A DNA stretch of 64,000 nucleotides from positions 17,634,672 to 17,698,671 of the forward strand of contig CM022669.1 in the NCBI GenBank assembly GCA_012295275.1, given 5' to 3'. Origin of the DNA: Chrysomallon squamiferum (taxonomy: Eukaryota > Mollusca > Gastropoda > Neomphalida > Peltospiridae). Below are positions 12,182 to 24,640 of the stretch, one piece after another (position 1 is the stretch's first letter; each line of letters begins with the position of its first letter). Position numbers and translations under genes: made by a program. The notes beneath the pieces were generated by a model. That model did not search any database. It saw only the letters and a list, made by a program, of their open reading frames with translations, and had not been told where the DNA came from.

Positions 12182-12185
<4 letters not shown>
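8141..12185 (+). other. MAP1 intron 1, second part: filler with two more complex islets
   Basis: Mostly A+T-rich. Positions about 8150-8300 and 9480-9860 have noticeably higher G+C and few homopolymers. The second includes CTGGGTCAGCTCGACTT and GAGGGACCCGCCAGG. Such islets in a giant first intron are candidates for conserved non-coding elements, but I see no defining motif cluster. An A(27) run lies near 8762-8788. No coding similarity was recognised. Confidence 0.55.
10112..10141. repeat. Perfect 14-bp inverted repeat with 2-nt spacer
   Basis: The arm GTGTTCATATATAT (10112-10125) is separated by AC from its exact reverse complement (10128-10141). The mixed-sequence ends (GTGTTC / GAACAC) make this less trivial than a plain AT run. 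It resembles the terminal part of a tiny palindromic element, but no flanking duplication was seen. Confidence 0.8.

Positions 12186-12231
<46 letters not shown>
12186..12231. repeat. (CA)23 microsatellite
   Basis: An uninterrupted CA dinucleotide run, preceded by GCACG. It is likely length-polymorphic. Confidence 0.97.
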
Positions 12232-12232
<1 letters not shown>

Positions 12233-12607
12233 TACATTTAGTATAATGAACAAGAAAAAAAAGTCTGTAACATATACATCAACATGAAGGTGTGGTTATG
12301 GTGAAAAATGGTCTAATAATATGTACATGTAGGTGAGGTATGTGTGTTTTACATTCTCAAATGGCAGTAATGTTTTCCATATTTTCATACTCTGCCTGGG
12401 CCCACATTAAGAGAAACTCACTTGAAGCCTGCTAATGTTTACATCAGATGTTGCTTGTGTTCCTCACTGTAAACTCAGGGACAGGAAATAATTATTTGTG
12501 TCAGTTCCCTTGTTTAGAATTTATTGTCTAACCGTCTACAATATTGTTTGAGCATTTTGTTTGTGTCTTTTGTGAAAAAACCCCATCTTGAATTGTTGTG
12601 TTGGTAA

Positions 12608-12645
<38 letters not shown>

Positions 12646-15600
12646 TCATTGATTGATTGAATGTTTTTGTGCATCTTTAATATTAATAAGGAACACATTT
12701 TTTAAAATTCAGCAATCTATGTTATCTTTCTCTCAATTTTTCAATGTCTCCAGATTCTCTGCATATTTTTTGTATATGTCCTTCTGATTTTTTTTTTTTT
12801 ATGTTTTACTGTCTTGGATATAGGTCTCTGTATTTCTTTCTTTTTCTCCATTTATTTGACTTTCTCTAAAGCTTGTTTGTGGTTCTGTCTCATTTTTCTC
12901 AGTATTTCTTTCTTTTCTGTATTATTTCTGTCTGCATTCTTTTATTTCTTTCTCTAACTCCATTTCTCTCATAGAAACTATATGATTATTTCAGCTAGGC
13001 TCCAGATATTTCAGGAATGTGTTTGGCAAGAATGTCCTAAATTGCTGTCTGGGAAATATTCTTTATTTATCACTAAATAAACTGTGTGGACTACTGTGTA
13101 TGTTTCATTTTGGTAAACAACAAAGATGCTAATCTGAACAAGTATCATGAATACAGATTAAAGCTGTCATGTAATCTACTGTTAATCTGGATAATCTTCC
13201 AAATCTTTGATTTTTTCATGCTCTTTTACTAGTGCATAAAAAAAAGAAGAAACATAATCTCAGACAATTGAAAAATGACATTCATCTTCACATGTGCACA
13301 AAATGAAACTAGTCAGACATAAAAATTAGATACTTGGTAATGTCTGTTTGTAAGAAGTAGATTTAGATTAAGATTATTACTATTATATTTAGATATACCA
13401 TCAATTATTTAAAAGGATAAACAAAATACATCCTTTTTTAAAATGAAGATAACACATTAAAATAAAATGGAATCATTGCATTAATAGCCATCTTTCATAT
13501 AAAATAAATAATGAATCTTCCATGTAATAAATATAGTTAGTTTTTTATGTATTTCAATCGTACTTTAATTATGCATTGATCCATTAAAAAAAAAATACAG
13601 CCAAAATACATTTTTAAATTCAGAAAAATAAATAAACGGAAAACATATTTATGTGTTTATTCCAGTCTGGACATTTTCAGGAGCTACCTGCTTTTTGTGT
13701 ACTTTTACAAGAGGATCTGAATTTGGTCAATACTGGCATTATCTGTGAGCAAATATTCTCACAATTTAAAACAAATGTTTGTGTTCCCGTCTGGACTATC
13801 GAGTTTGCTGACTACTAACACCAGACCCAGCTTCTTCCATCGACCTTGAGGTCCTCACTGATATTTTAAGCTCTGCAGTCAAATGTTTGCCATTTTGTCC
13901 TTCTAGTGCAAATAACTTGTTAGCGCTAGAAATTATGTGCAAAATCTTACCAAGTTTTTAAACCTGTGTTTACACAAGTTTTACCAAGAAAATATTTCTG
14001 CAAATCCACATAAACGGAAAATAAGTGACACAGCAAATAGTAATTTAAGGATAGAAATTTTTATCATGCATTGGTAATAATCTTTGTTCATGTCAGATAC
14101 AAGTTTTCATTTGTTTGCAAATTGTGACAGTTTTAATGAGAGCATATTGTAATGAATCAAATTTAAAAGCATGAAATGTTTCCTCGTTAAATTATTATCT
14201 TGGATAAATTGTTACATTTGTACACACACATATATGCACCATAAGGACAATTTTGCAATAAATTGTAACTTATACCAAGTAGACTTAAGCAATAGGATAA
14301 CTGATCATTAACATGAATCAGTTTGCCATAATATACTGAAAAATACATTCCAAGAAAAATTATTCTAACTCTTACAGTTCTGTAATAGAAGGTATTGCTT
14401 TAGTGTTATGTGTCCAAGATGTGTCAGAGATGGACATGCTTCACTACAGCTTGCACTGACCAGTAGATTGAAACTCTGCAAACCTACTGAACCTATTACC
14501 ATTGAGCAGAGAGCCAGATCAAACAAGATGAGTTTGTGATGAGGAGGTAAACAGCCTGTATCAGGATTCATTGGCCCTCAGGGCATCTCAGGTCAAAGGT
14601 CAGCCCTTATCGGCAAAGTGGTTCTGCCAATTGAAGCAGACTCATGCTGGGGTAACTGGTGTGTGTTCAATACCTCGTGAAAGATGGTTAATCAGGTATG
14701 CATTACTCACAAGTGTATTAAAGCAGGTGATAACAAGAGTTAAGATATTGGTAGTACTTTAAAATATTAGCACAAAACCCATTTTGTAATTTGAAAGAAG
14801 CACTTAAATATATGTTAATCTGTTTATTACAGTTAGAGACCGTTAATTAATTGATACCTGATTATCCAAGAGGAAGGAAGTTATGGAAATTAGTTGAGAA
14901 ATTGGTGCCATTTTGAATAAAAATCACATATTTTATAATCTAATTTAAAAGGAGGACTATAATTAAGTGTTAATGGTATTATTAACTGATCTGCTTTGTG
15001 GACACATGCAAAATAAGTATTATCTTTGAAGTTAAAATCCCTCTTTCTTTAAAACCTTGATTTAACAGTGTTTGTGAGTACTATTATTATTTTATCACAC
15101 AATTATTGATCTTTTAATCATTGTTAATTAGTTGACTGTAAGAACAGGAATTAAGATTTAAAAAAAATAAAGGAAAAAAGAAGCTGATGACATTTTGTGA
15201 CCTTATCTCTTTAATAGTCTGTTTTAAATGTGCAGTGTTTACTTGACATTTTAAACAGTTAATGTTGTTATTAAGTACATCTTATTACAATAATCAGTAA
15301 CATTTTTAAAACAGACAGCAAAACGCTGTATCAGTCATCATTATTTATTGATGCGATTGTCAGGATGGACGAGAAAACTGGAAAAGGAGTTTTGTGGAAG
15401 TATTAATAATGATTTAAAATGTTCACGCACCATTAACATACCAAGATGTCATTTGCTGCCACTCAACTGGCTAACAGCCTTGGCAGTAATGGCTGCACAT
15501 GCTGTTACCAATACAGTCCAGTTCAGTGAGTCCCTGCTAGATGCAAGCAAGCTGCTATCCCCTTGAAGTAAGTGTATATTGGCAATCAGGCAGCTCTGGA

Positions 15601-16410
15601 CCAGTAATGGCTTCCTCTTAAGACATGATTGCAAAGAAAAGTGCTGACTGTAAAGAAAATATCTTGTTCAGTGTGTCATTTAAGTTAACACTACTTCTTC
15701 GTTTGTACAGAGTGTAGTCCTGGCATTTATGTAATTTGTAAGTGTCTGTATGAAACAGTTTAATAACTAGACTATTTTGTATTGTTTAAATTAAAAAATT
15801 AAAAATTATGAATTGTTTATATTGGTAAAAAAAAAAAAAAAAAAAAAAAAAATTATCCAGTTATAACTAAAACCAAAAAATATTGTAATTATGCAGTGGT
15901 GTCAGAAAAAATCCTATTTTTCATTCATATAGTCAGTCATATATCATGTAGTCTCTTTTCTGCTATTAAAACATTTGATTTCATTTTATAATTTAATAGC
16001 TAAACAGCTTTGCACTTTACCCTTATCATTTTTATTCATCTACTATCAATAATTTAACAATGAAATCTGAAGCACCAGCTTCTTCAGTTCAACAGAATTT
16101 TGTTTTTGTTATTATTATTATTTATTTTTTATGAGTTATAAAATATATTCATTTTTAACTTCATGTGAGGCTTTTTTCTGGCTCCCCCTTTCCCCTTACA
16201 TGTGCTAAAAACAAAATCGCAAAAGAAAGATTCTGTAATCTGACCTCTGCTTAGTCATGTTTTGTGTTGGCAGTTGTTTTTGACATTAAGCTGCATGTTA
16301 CAGAACATTAACCATTTAGCTCTTGCAACCAGAGCTATGGAACAGTTGATGTCATTTTAGGCTGTTAGTTCAATCGATTCCTATCTTATGTGTGTCTGAT
16401 ACCCAAGATA
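12232..16410 (+). other. MAP1 intron 1, third part: islets at about 13.7 and 14.4-14.7 kb
   Basis: Contains a 35-nt T run (12610-12644) and a pyrimidine-rich stretch (12720-12990). More complex islets occur at about 13690-13960 and 14390-14720; the second contains a perfect DR1 element, listed separately. Short reading frames at 14571-14762 and 15348-15566 lie in this more complex sequence, but their translations match no family I know. I treat them as non-coding. Confidence 0.55.
14590..14602 (+). promoter_or_regulatory. Perfect DR1 nuclear-receptor half-site pair
   Basis: Two exact AGGTCA half-sites (14590-14595 and 14597-14602) in direct repeat with a single A between them. This is the consensus for RXR homodimers, HNF4 and COUP-TF (NR2F) receptors. 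It sits inside a 330-bp islet with higher G+C than the surrounding intron, about 10 kb from the MAP1 start. Binding and function are inference. Confidence 0.4.
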
Positions 16411-16419
16411 GGATCAGAA

Positions 16420-17370
16420 AAATTGGTCCTTGTATTACACCAATCAGTAATAATGTCAAGCTAATGGTGATTCAGCTTCTGAACATCTCACCTGATCTTG
16501 AATTTGTATAATTAAAGTGGATATTGTTGTCTTAAAATACAAAAAGAAAAACAAGATTTAGTCAAATTGGTTGTCACGTAACACAAGTCAGTAATAATGC
16601 TGACCTAATGGTGATTCAGATTCTGAATATCTCATTATCTTTTATCTTTATGATTAAACAGTTAATGTAAATTTCGTTGACTCAAAACTAAAGTGGAACA
16701 AAAAATTTAAAAATACGAGTTAAAAATCCTGCATGATGATTCAGTTGTTCTTCATCTCACATGAAAACAGTTTGTAAAATTATCATTTTCTAAAGTAATA
16801 ACACTACATTAGTGTTGATTTCATCTTCCACAACTCTGACCTTGAAACTAAACATGTATAATTAAAATAATATGTTGTTTCAAAACTGTAAACAGAAATA
16901 AAAAACCTACACCAGACAAGTTAAATTACACTCGTTTAAGAGCTGCTGATGATTCATCTTCAGTACCTCTCACCTGAGATTTTGTTTATGTACGTAAACC
17001 AGAACTTGTAGTTTCAAAACCGTAAACTGGAGAAGAAAAAAAAGTATTGAAAAAAAAAAAAAAAAAAAAAAACCCACTGAACAGCAAGTTATATGGATCA
17101 CAAAAATTGGTCATAATATTACACTGTAGTAAGAATTAATGATGAATCATCTTCTTTGCCTTTAAGCTGAAATTTTCCGTATGTAATTAAACCAGAATTT
17201 TGCATTAAAAAAAAAAAACAGAGAGAGAAATACCACACTGAAAACGCGAATCAGTAAAATTGATCATCATAATTATTACACATTAATAACAGTTAACGAT
17301 GATTCATCTTTTTACCTCTTGCCTGATCTTTTGCTTTTGTAATTAAACTAGAACTCAAAAGGTAAAGAAA
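16420..17370. repeat. Diverged tandem array, units of about 125-190 bp
   Basis: A recognisable block recurs about seven times: (A)TTGGT, then a stretch with AGTAATAAT, then GATGATTCATCTTC-like sequence, then CTCACCTGATCTTG-like sequence, then ATTAAACCAGAA-like sequence and an A-rich end. The GATTCA landmarks are at about 16467, 16611, 16737, 16813, 16948, 17141 and 17298. Units differ by many substitutions and indels, so the array is old. No coding potential. Confidence 0.75.
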
Positions 17371-18601
17371 ATAAAGTTGTTGGAAAAGCCAAGAAAGGAT
17401 CAGTGAAATTTATCTTACTTCAATTAGTAATCTTACACAACTAATAATGACACTGCTTAAAATAGAACATAATACCTGTTTTCTCCTGATTTAGAATGGG
17501 TAATTTTTTTCGTGCTGTGTTAGATAATTATTGAAGCACGTTTTTTTGTGGAGTGGACACTTTAACTTAGCCAGATAGTTTATATTCAGACAGTACTTGA
17601 ATTTTATAAACTGTCTTGAGATATATATATATATATAATCCTAACTATATTTCTTTTTTAAAAATATTTGATTGTTTTTTGTTTTTGTTTTTAAATTTTA
17701 GATATAATTCTACCTTTTTGTATTTATTATCTGTCTCTTTTTTAATTCTGAGTATGTTTCAGGCTGGCTTCTTTTTTTTCTCTCTTTTTTTTAATGACAT
17801 AAAGGGGTATTTTTTCTTCACATTACACTTTGTTTAATTCTAAAATTTATATGTAATTCTGCTTTTATTATTTATTATTGTTATTATTTTTCTTATGCTG
17901 TGACATGTTTCAATCTGGACTTCTCTTTGTTTCATGACATAAGGATATGTTTTTAATTTTTTTTAAATTAATTTTTATCTAGAGCTGATAATATGTACCT
18001 CCAAACAAACTTGTAGCAGCTTGTTTTGCCTGGTGCAACATGAATGAAAGCATTTAGCGAACAAAACACTCCAGGGAGCATATACAAAACTTGTTTTTTT
18101 TTTTTTTTTTTTTTGCTTAAGTAACAATATTGATACATATACACTATGGTCCTGTACACCATCTTCATAATCTGACCTCACTGAACTTCAGAAAAGAAAG
18201 GATAAAAATAAAGAAGATTATATATTATTGTGTCAGCAGCATATTTTCTTTAATTTTTTTGCTTAGCTAGCCTACCCACCATCTAAAAGAAAAAGGTTAA
18301 GATAATATATAAGTACATGCAGATATTCATTCATGTTAATATTCAATATTAATAAATACAAATATATTTTAAAACTATTTAAGCATTGATTTTCTAACCC
18401 CCCACCATTGATTATTAATTTTTCTTTGATTCTGAGAATAATGCCAAATACTACTAGTGATGTTTGGTATAAACAGAATTTTATACATAACATTGTTAGT
18501 TGCCAGTGCAAGAGTTTAAAAAAGCATTCTAGAAATATTTGTATTCTTTCCAATATTGTTGAGGAAAGTAAGCCAGAATTTACAAATAAAAATATAATTG
18601 A

Positions 18602-18611
<10 letters not shown>
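17371..18611 (+). other. MAP1 intron 1: A+T-rich stretch between repeats
   Basis: Contains T-rich runs (17640-17900) and a T(23) run near 18093. No gene, structured RNA or notable repeat recognised. Confidence 0.6.
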
Positions 18612-18649
<38 letters not shown>

Positions 18650-18684
18650 TGATAGTGATAGTGATAGTGATAGTGAGTGAGTGA
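18612..18684. repeat. Compound (GA)n / (GATAGT)5 / (GAGT)n microsatellite
   Basis: An uninterrupted GA run up to 18646 passes into five exact GATAGT hexamers (18645-18674) and then GAGTGAGTGAG. Apparent Arg-Glu and Ser-Asp coding here is a by-product of the repeat. Confidence 0.95.
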
Positions 18685-18785
18685 GGTTTGGCTATTGTTC
18701 AGTAATAAAACATTGACCTGAAGCATAATTGGTTGTAGGATCGAAGCAACTTTGGAGCTCAGCCAAGGACATAGTATATATTTTT
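18685..18785 (+). mobile_element. Possible tRNA-derived SINE relic (5' part)
   Basis: The order TTTGGCTATTGTTCAGTAAT, then AACATTGACCTGAAGCA, then GGTTGTAGGATCGAAGC resembles the tRNA-like head of abundant molluscan SINEs. The last block occupies the B-box position (consensus GGTTCGAnnC, here with mismatches). It directly follows a microsatellite, a common SINE neighbour. No body, tail or target-site duplication could be recognised, so this is a degraded fragment at best. Confidence 0.35.
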
Positions 18786-19439
18786 ATGTTTAAGATCAAG
18801 TGAATTCCATGTAACCTTTGCTTTTTCACAGATTTAAAATATGTTGCATGTTTTTTTTCTAAATAAAGCCTTTATTTCTACCTTTACACCAACACAAGTA
18901 AAATGAAATAAAAATAAGCTTTATTACAGGTTAGTGATAAAAACGATATAAAGTGAATTTTGACACGTCCCCTGCTGTTACATACACAGTGTATATCATC
19001 TGGTTGACTCACAGACTATCCTGACCCATTCATATCTTTAGCATATACATATACCTACTGCATGAAAGCAGTGACAGCTGAAACTAATGGCTGAGGTTGG
19101 TCCCTGGCCAATTGACTCATTGTCATATTTGTAGCATAAGAAACACATTTTTTTTTTTATGTTTTAAATATTCTTTAGTAGATATGGAAGTCCATACAGA
19201 TGTCTTATCCATGATAATAAAAGTGTATGACTCATGTTTCCGTTTTATGTATTTGTATGTGATGATGTTCATGTAGGTCACATTAAAAATATATTTTTTT
19301 GAAAAAGCTTATCCATTACATTTATCATTTTGTAGTCAGTATGATCAATTATCAGTATTATCTTCTTTCTTTTTTTTTTTCTTTTTTTTTCTGTAACATG
19401 TCTTGGTATTGCATAAATTGAAATATGTCATAGTGACCT
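18786..19439 (+). other. MAP1 intron 1: unremarkable A+T-rich stretch
   Basis: No gene, RNA or repeat recognised apart from short T runs. Confidence 0.6.
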
Positions 19440-19895
19440 AATATCAGTTTTATAAAATGTATTTTAATGGTGCCCAGATTAATCTATTTTTATTTTGATA
19501 CAGTTCTGAAATAATATAAAATAATGTATACTGAAATACGTTGATGACGTAATATGCATTTAAATGTTTATATAGTCTTAATGGTGCCCAACTTTATTTG
19601 TATTTTGTTATTGTTCTATTTACAGCTTTGAATGCATCTATAAATTCTTTAAAATAAGTAATGTCGATGAAAATGTTTCAGTATTTACCTAATATGAATT
19701 TAAATACTTATTTTTTGTTAGTGGTGTCCAATATTATTTGTGTTTTGGAACTGTTCAGAGTTTTGAATTCATTTATAAATTGCTTACTAGTAATGTATAT
19801 TAAAATGTGCCAATAACATGAATTTAAATAATAATATATTGTTAAGTATCCAAGTTTGTTTGTGTTTTGGTACTATTCACATGCAGCTCTTGAAT
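19440..19895. repeat. Diverged tandem array, about 4 units of 110-140 bp
   Basis: Each unit has GAATTTAAAT-like sequence, then TAATGGTG(C/T)CCAA, then TTATTTGTGTTTTGG, then TTTGAATTCATTTATAAATT, then AGTAATGTATAT. The units start near 19446, 19556, 19695 and 19818. The later units are the more alike. Non-coding. Confidence 0.75.
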
Positions 19896-22800
19896 TCTTT
19901 TCTTTTACTATTTTTTTGTTTTTTGTTATTGTGTTTACTCCTGTTCTTTTTGGTTGAAGGTGGATGTTCAGCCACCATTTTTTTTCTTGATGTCAATGCA
20001 GTAAATGTACACTGCACATGTAGGTTGTTCATGCATGTGTGTTATATTTGATTAAATTCAGTTTGCTCTCCTCTGTGACAACAGCACATTGTATTTACTC
20101 TTCAGATAGCTATGAAATAACTCACAGTCATTTGATATAGACAAATAGTTAATCTCAACAGACAGTTGTTTCAAAATTAATATTTTTATTTTATTATTTT
20201 TTTAAAACATCTTTCATTTATTAATATTATTATTATTATTATTTTTTTTTTTTTTTTCTTTAAATATTAATATCATAATGTTTGTATCTTCCAAGTAACA
20301 ATTTATCAATTTCAGTTTTGAATTTAGATGATTATGTTTTGAAATCATTGATTATTTTGGCTGAATCTGCAGGTTCAGGATAAAACTACATGGATGTTTG
20401 GTGTAAGCACTGGAAAAGCAAGGAGTTTGTATCATTTTACAATTCATGTTCACTTTGTGCTGTTTGCCTCAGGTTTAGATGTAGACTGAGAAAAGGAAAC
20501 GCAAAAAGCAAAGATGGCCAACTCAATTAACATATGTCTCGCTTTGAGAATCTCAGCACACACACACACTCATGTGTCTGTGAGATGATTTTAGATTTCA
20601 GGAGCGGCCTTTACCACAAATCTGTGGAAGCCACAGTGATTGGGGATTGTTTGTTTTTAAACTTGAACCAGTAGACAACTAACATTAATGAGTCTTACAG
20701 AGTGCAAACAAGCACTGAACTATGTTTGTCTCATATTGAACCATTCTTGGTACAGACAGACAAATTCCCTGATCGAAATCGTGGCCTGACATCCATTCAT
20801 CTTCCTGTCCCAGAACCCAATAAATACAGTAGGCGGAAAGATTCTGTATATATAATTACTGGCTGTTTTTACTTGTGGACTTTCTGAAATTGTTCCCTTG
20901 TGATTCTCCTTAAAATCAATATATTGATGGTTTAGCTGAAGATTAATTCATATGTAAATGATTATGTTCAGTATCTCAATTCTTATCCTTACCATACATG
21001 ATGTTATTAACAAGACAATGGACATAATAAGAAACTATGGTGATTTTTATAGTGGTTTATGTTTTAAGAAGATCTTTGTGAACAAGTAGTGATAATTATG
21101 CAAATAATACAGTAGAGAATTATTTTCTTTTATTCCTTTTCTTGGACATCTTAGGTATACAGTAATGTCCATAGAAAATAATAACTGTTGAAACAATATA
21201 TTTCTTTTATCATTTTAATACTTCTATAAGGCATATTCTGTGAGTTGACAATAACTGTTGAAATAAAGGCTTCTTTCTTTTATAAATTAAAATTATTTAT
21301 AATTTTTATAACTTTTAAAAAATTTAAGTAATAGTCTTTATTTGTTAGATATATAGACATGGTACAAATTTGAAAATATGATTATCTCTATTCATTTATT
21401 TTTTAGAATGCATTTTAACATTAATAAATAAAAACTGATACTAATATTGTGTACAACCATAATATAGGTAACGTAATATTTGCCAAATACAGTTTTATTT
21501 ATTAATATTGACATGAATAAATAACACTCTTTGCTCTGTTAGAAGTTAAATACCAAAGATAATGTAACAGTTTTGAATGGTGACAGTTTTACTTGCAGTT
21601 GTGTAATGATTTACTCTGATAAAATCTGTCAGCCATTCTTTATGGTTAAATGTTTGACCAAGGTCAGACTCATATACAAGAGTAAATAATGTACTATGGG
21701 ACAGAAAAAAAATAATCAATTTGTTTTAGTCAACAGAATGTACCAGTTGGACTCTTGTCTTAACTTGTGTATGCATTATACTACTTAACTCTATCAGATT
21801 ATATTTTAAATAATTTGTTACTAGTTTATATTAGCTTAAAATACTGCGTAATTTGGAAAAGAAATTTTTTTCTAATTTATTGTTAGGTTAAAATACTGTT
21901 TAATTCAGAAAAAGGAAATTTCTAATAATTTGGTACTGGATTATAATTATGTATATGGCAGAGCAGTTAGAGATAAATAATAATTATAATTAAACAATAG
22001 GTAAGTGATGAAGAAAATAAATATGTAGCTAGACAGATAGTAGAAAATACATAAGACTGTATTCTAAGCCTGAACTAGACTAAGAAAAGGTAATTGAAAA
22101 TTCTCTGGTAGCTCTTTATCATAACAACAAACAAGACCGAACATCCTAAAAGACATTCTTCAAGAACATCAAACATTGGATCAGTTTTGCCATCTTGTTA
22201 ACAATTTCTGAAAAATGCTGAGAACTCAAAAATGGCTGTAGGTCATTTTACTCTTGAACTCGGGTTTTCAGATCAGCAGGTAGAAGACTAAAATTATAGC
22301 ACTGCATTTGTATAGCAAACGGTTTACTACCTACATCAGTCAGCTTAACCAGGCTTGGCTATCTCTGGTTATAGAAATTGTCTTTACATGTACATGAAAC
22401 TGTAATTGCATGGCAGGTTAAATGCACTGAGATAAAAGGATAAAAAGCTTATGTCCAATGATCCTAGTCTTAGAAAAGTAAGTGCTGGGATGTATAGTTG
22501 TTTAACTATTGCTGTGACATATTTTTGTTTGACCAGTCATTAGATGTCAAACAAGAAATAACTTCTTTATTTTTAAAAATTATTATTATTATTATTTTTA
22601 GATAAGCTATGTCACTTTGCATTAATTTATCCATGGTTTTTATTGATGATAATGCAGAATATTATTAAATCCAGAATCACTCCATTTATTTTATCACCTT
22701 TACAAGTTTAATCATTGTGCTTTCTAGAAATATCCATGTTTTTCTGACTAAAAATAATATCCAAATTGTTATGCCTAAGAGCAAAAGTTTTTATTCCTTT

Positions 22801-23873
22801 TATCCAAACTCCAGTTAATCCAGTAAGTATGCTTTGCTGCTTTCAGATTTATCACAGAAGCTATCGATTTTCTAATGCAGTCAATAATTTTCATCATGCT
22901 TTATATTATTTTGTCCACTACTTATTACAGTTATTATTGTGCTTGAAAATAATTGCTATTTATGGAATTTCCACTTAATACAGCCCCATTCCTTTCTTGC
23001 TATTACCTTCCAGCATAAACCTATAGGAGAGAAACAACACTGCATACATGTACATATAATCATTTAATTTATAAAATAACATCACTAGTAATCAGACTAT
23101 AATTTAGAGATACATTAGCAGGTAACTATCTCCTTTTTTCTTGGTTTCCATGGAAATAGTATAATTGGAAGCATTTTTAATGTGATAAAGGTAATGCACG
23201 ACCTTCACATTATAAATAATGGGTGCATGTACTTTCACTTGAAATTACTTGTTTTGATAAAGATAATGTGATGTTGGCTTGAATTACAGTAGAGATGAAT
23301 ATAAGATATATTTTTACCTGATGCCATGTTGCTGTGTTAATATTTGTTGAAATGGAAAATATTTATCTTGAATATACATTTGAGGTGTGCAACTGATAAA
23401 AAAGAATTTGTTTTGAAATTTGTTTAATATATGTAGTTTGAATTGGATTTGTACCACAGAAATTTATTTATTTAAGTAACATATGTTTGGTCTATGTATG
23501 TCTAACATTCATCTTATTTCCTTAAGTTGTTTATGCAGAAATAGTCATTTCACTTCTTTGATAACTTTGCAGTTACAGTAACATTATTATTGTGATCTCA
23601 TTTTAATAATTTTTCTTCTGGGAATTGTTAATATTATTTCACATAGAATCTTGCAGAATAAGGTCCTGTATTTAAAAGAAGGTTCAAGGATTAATCCAAA
23701 ATTCTTGAAGTTACCAAAGAAAGAAAAATACACCTTTGTAGCATATGCTTGTTTGTATTTTTTATGAAAAAAGAATCTTAATCTCTACTCATTTTTTAGT
23801 AATATGATTCATCCTCTGGTCATTTCCTTTTCCAGATTATTTGTAAAAGTTATTTTATTTTTTTTATGATATT

Positions 23874-23908
<35 letters not shown>

Positions 23909-24280
23909 GATATACATGAAACAATTTTTGTTAAGTAATAAAATGGCCAAGAGAAAAAAAACATCAAAAGATTTCTTGTCATACTGTCAACTTCATAAGT
24001 TTGACATCAAATAATTATTTAAATAAAATTAATGAGATGTTGTTAAACAAAGATTAATTCATTTATTCAGTTAAATTTCAGATGTTTTTAAATGCACAGT
24101 GAATAATAATAATAATATAAATATAGAAAATTTTTTTTTTTTTTTTTCAAAATCCCAAAAACAAGAAAGAAAGAAAGGAAATAAAATAATAAAATAACTA
24201 CAACTTTTTAATATATTTATTTATTGTTCCCAGAAAAAAAAAACAAAAAAACCAATCTTAACCTTCAAAACTTTTCCACA
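19896..24280 (+). other. MAP1 intron 1: mostly unremarkable sequence with (TTG)12
   Basis: Contains a short (CA)n near 20561, an islet near 20560-20880, and a (TTG)12 run at 23874-23909. A reading frame at 20702-20887 has no recognisable similarity. No other feature supported. Confidence 0.55.
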
Positions 24281-24289
24281 GTAATAAAT

Positions 24290-24640
24290 CGGCGTCATTC
24301 AGCTTAGTCATCGGACTGTTAGTTGATGTAATTTTGTACCAACGTGTCACTCATTCATTCCGTTAGGGTTTATTTAGTCATCATGAATACGATGATCAGC
24401 TGATGCACATATGCAACAGTGATTGATTGATGATGCTCACGAGGACTTCTCTCACCAGACAGTATCGTCTACTACAACCCGACTAGGATGTGAAACATTC
24501 ACACAAGTGACAGGGTGTCAGATAAAGTTGATGACAGGCAAACCTTCTCTTGTCACCCTGTCTGGGTTCTCGCCTGCAGGTAGATAGAGCACAGTCAGGT
24601 GACACTCTTATAAGCTCTACACAGATACAAGTTCTGTATC
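24290..24640. promoter_or_regulatory. Candidate intronic regulatory islet with HOX/PBX-like and E-box motifs
   Basis: This stretch stands out from the intron by mixed composition and several palindromic motifs. These are ATCAGCTGAT (24395-24404, a perfect palindrome holding an E-box), two overlapping TGATTGAT sites (24420-24431, a PBX-HOX type site), and CAGGTG near 24596. A 9-bp stem, GACAGGGTG (24509-24517) with CACCCTGTC (24554-24562), could form a hairpin. Enhancer function is inference. The reading frame crossing the end (24550-24798) matches no known family. Confidence 0.3.

Noticed and set aside
14571-14762. Possible short exon in the DR1 islet
   Set aside because: Translation matches no known family and there is no consistent pair of splice sites joining it to MAP1.
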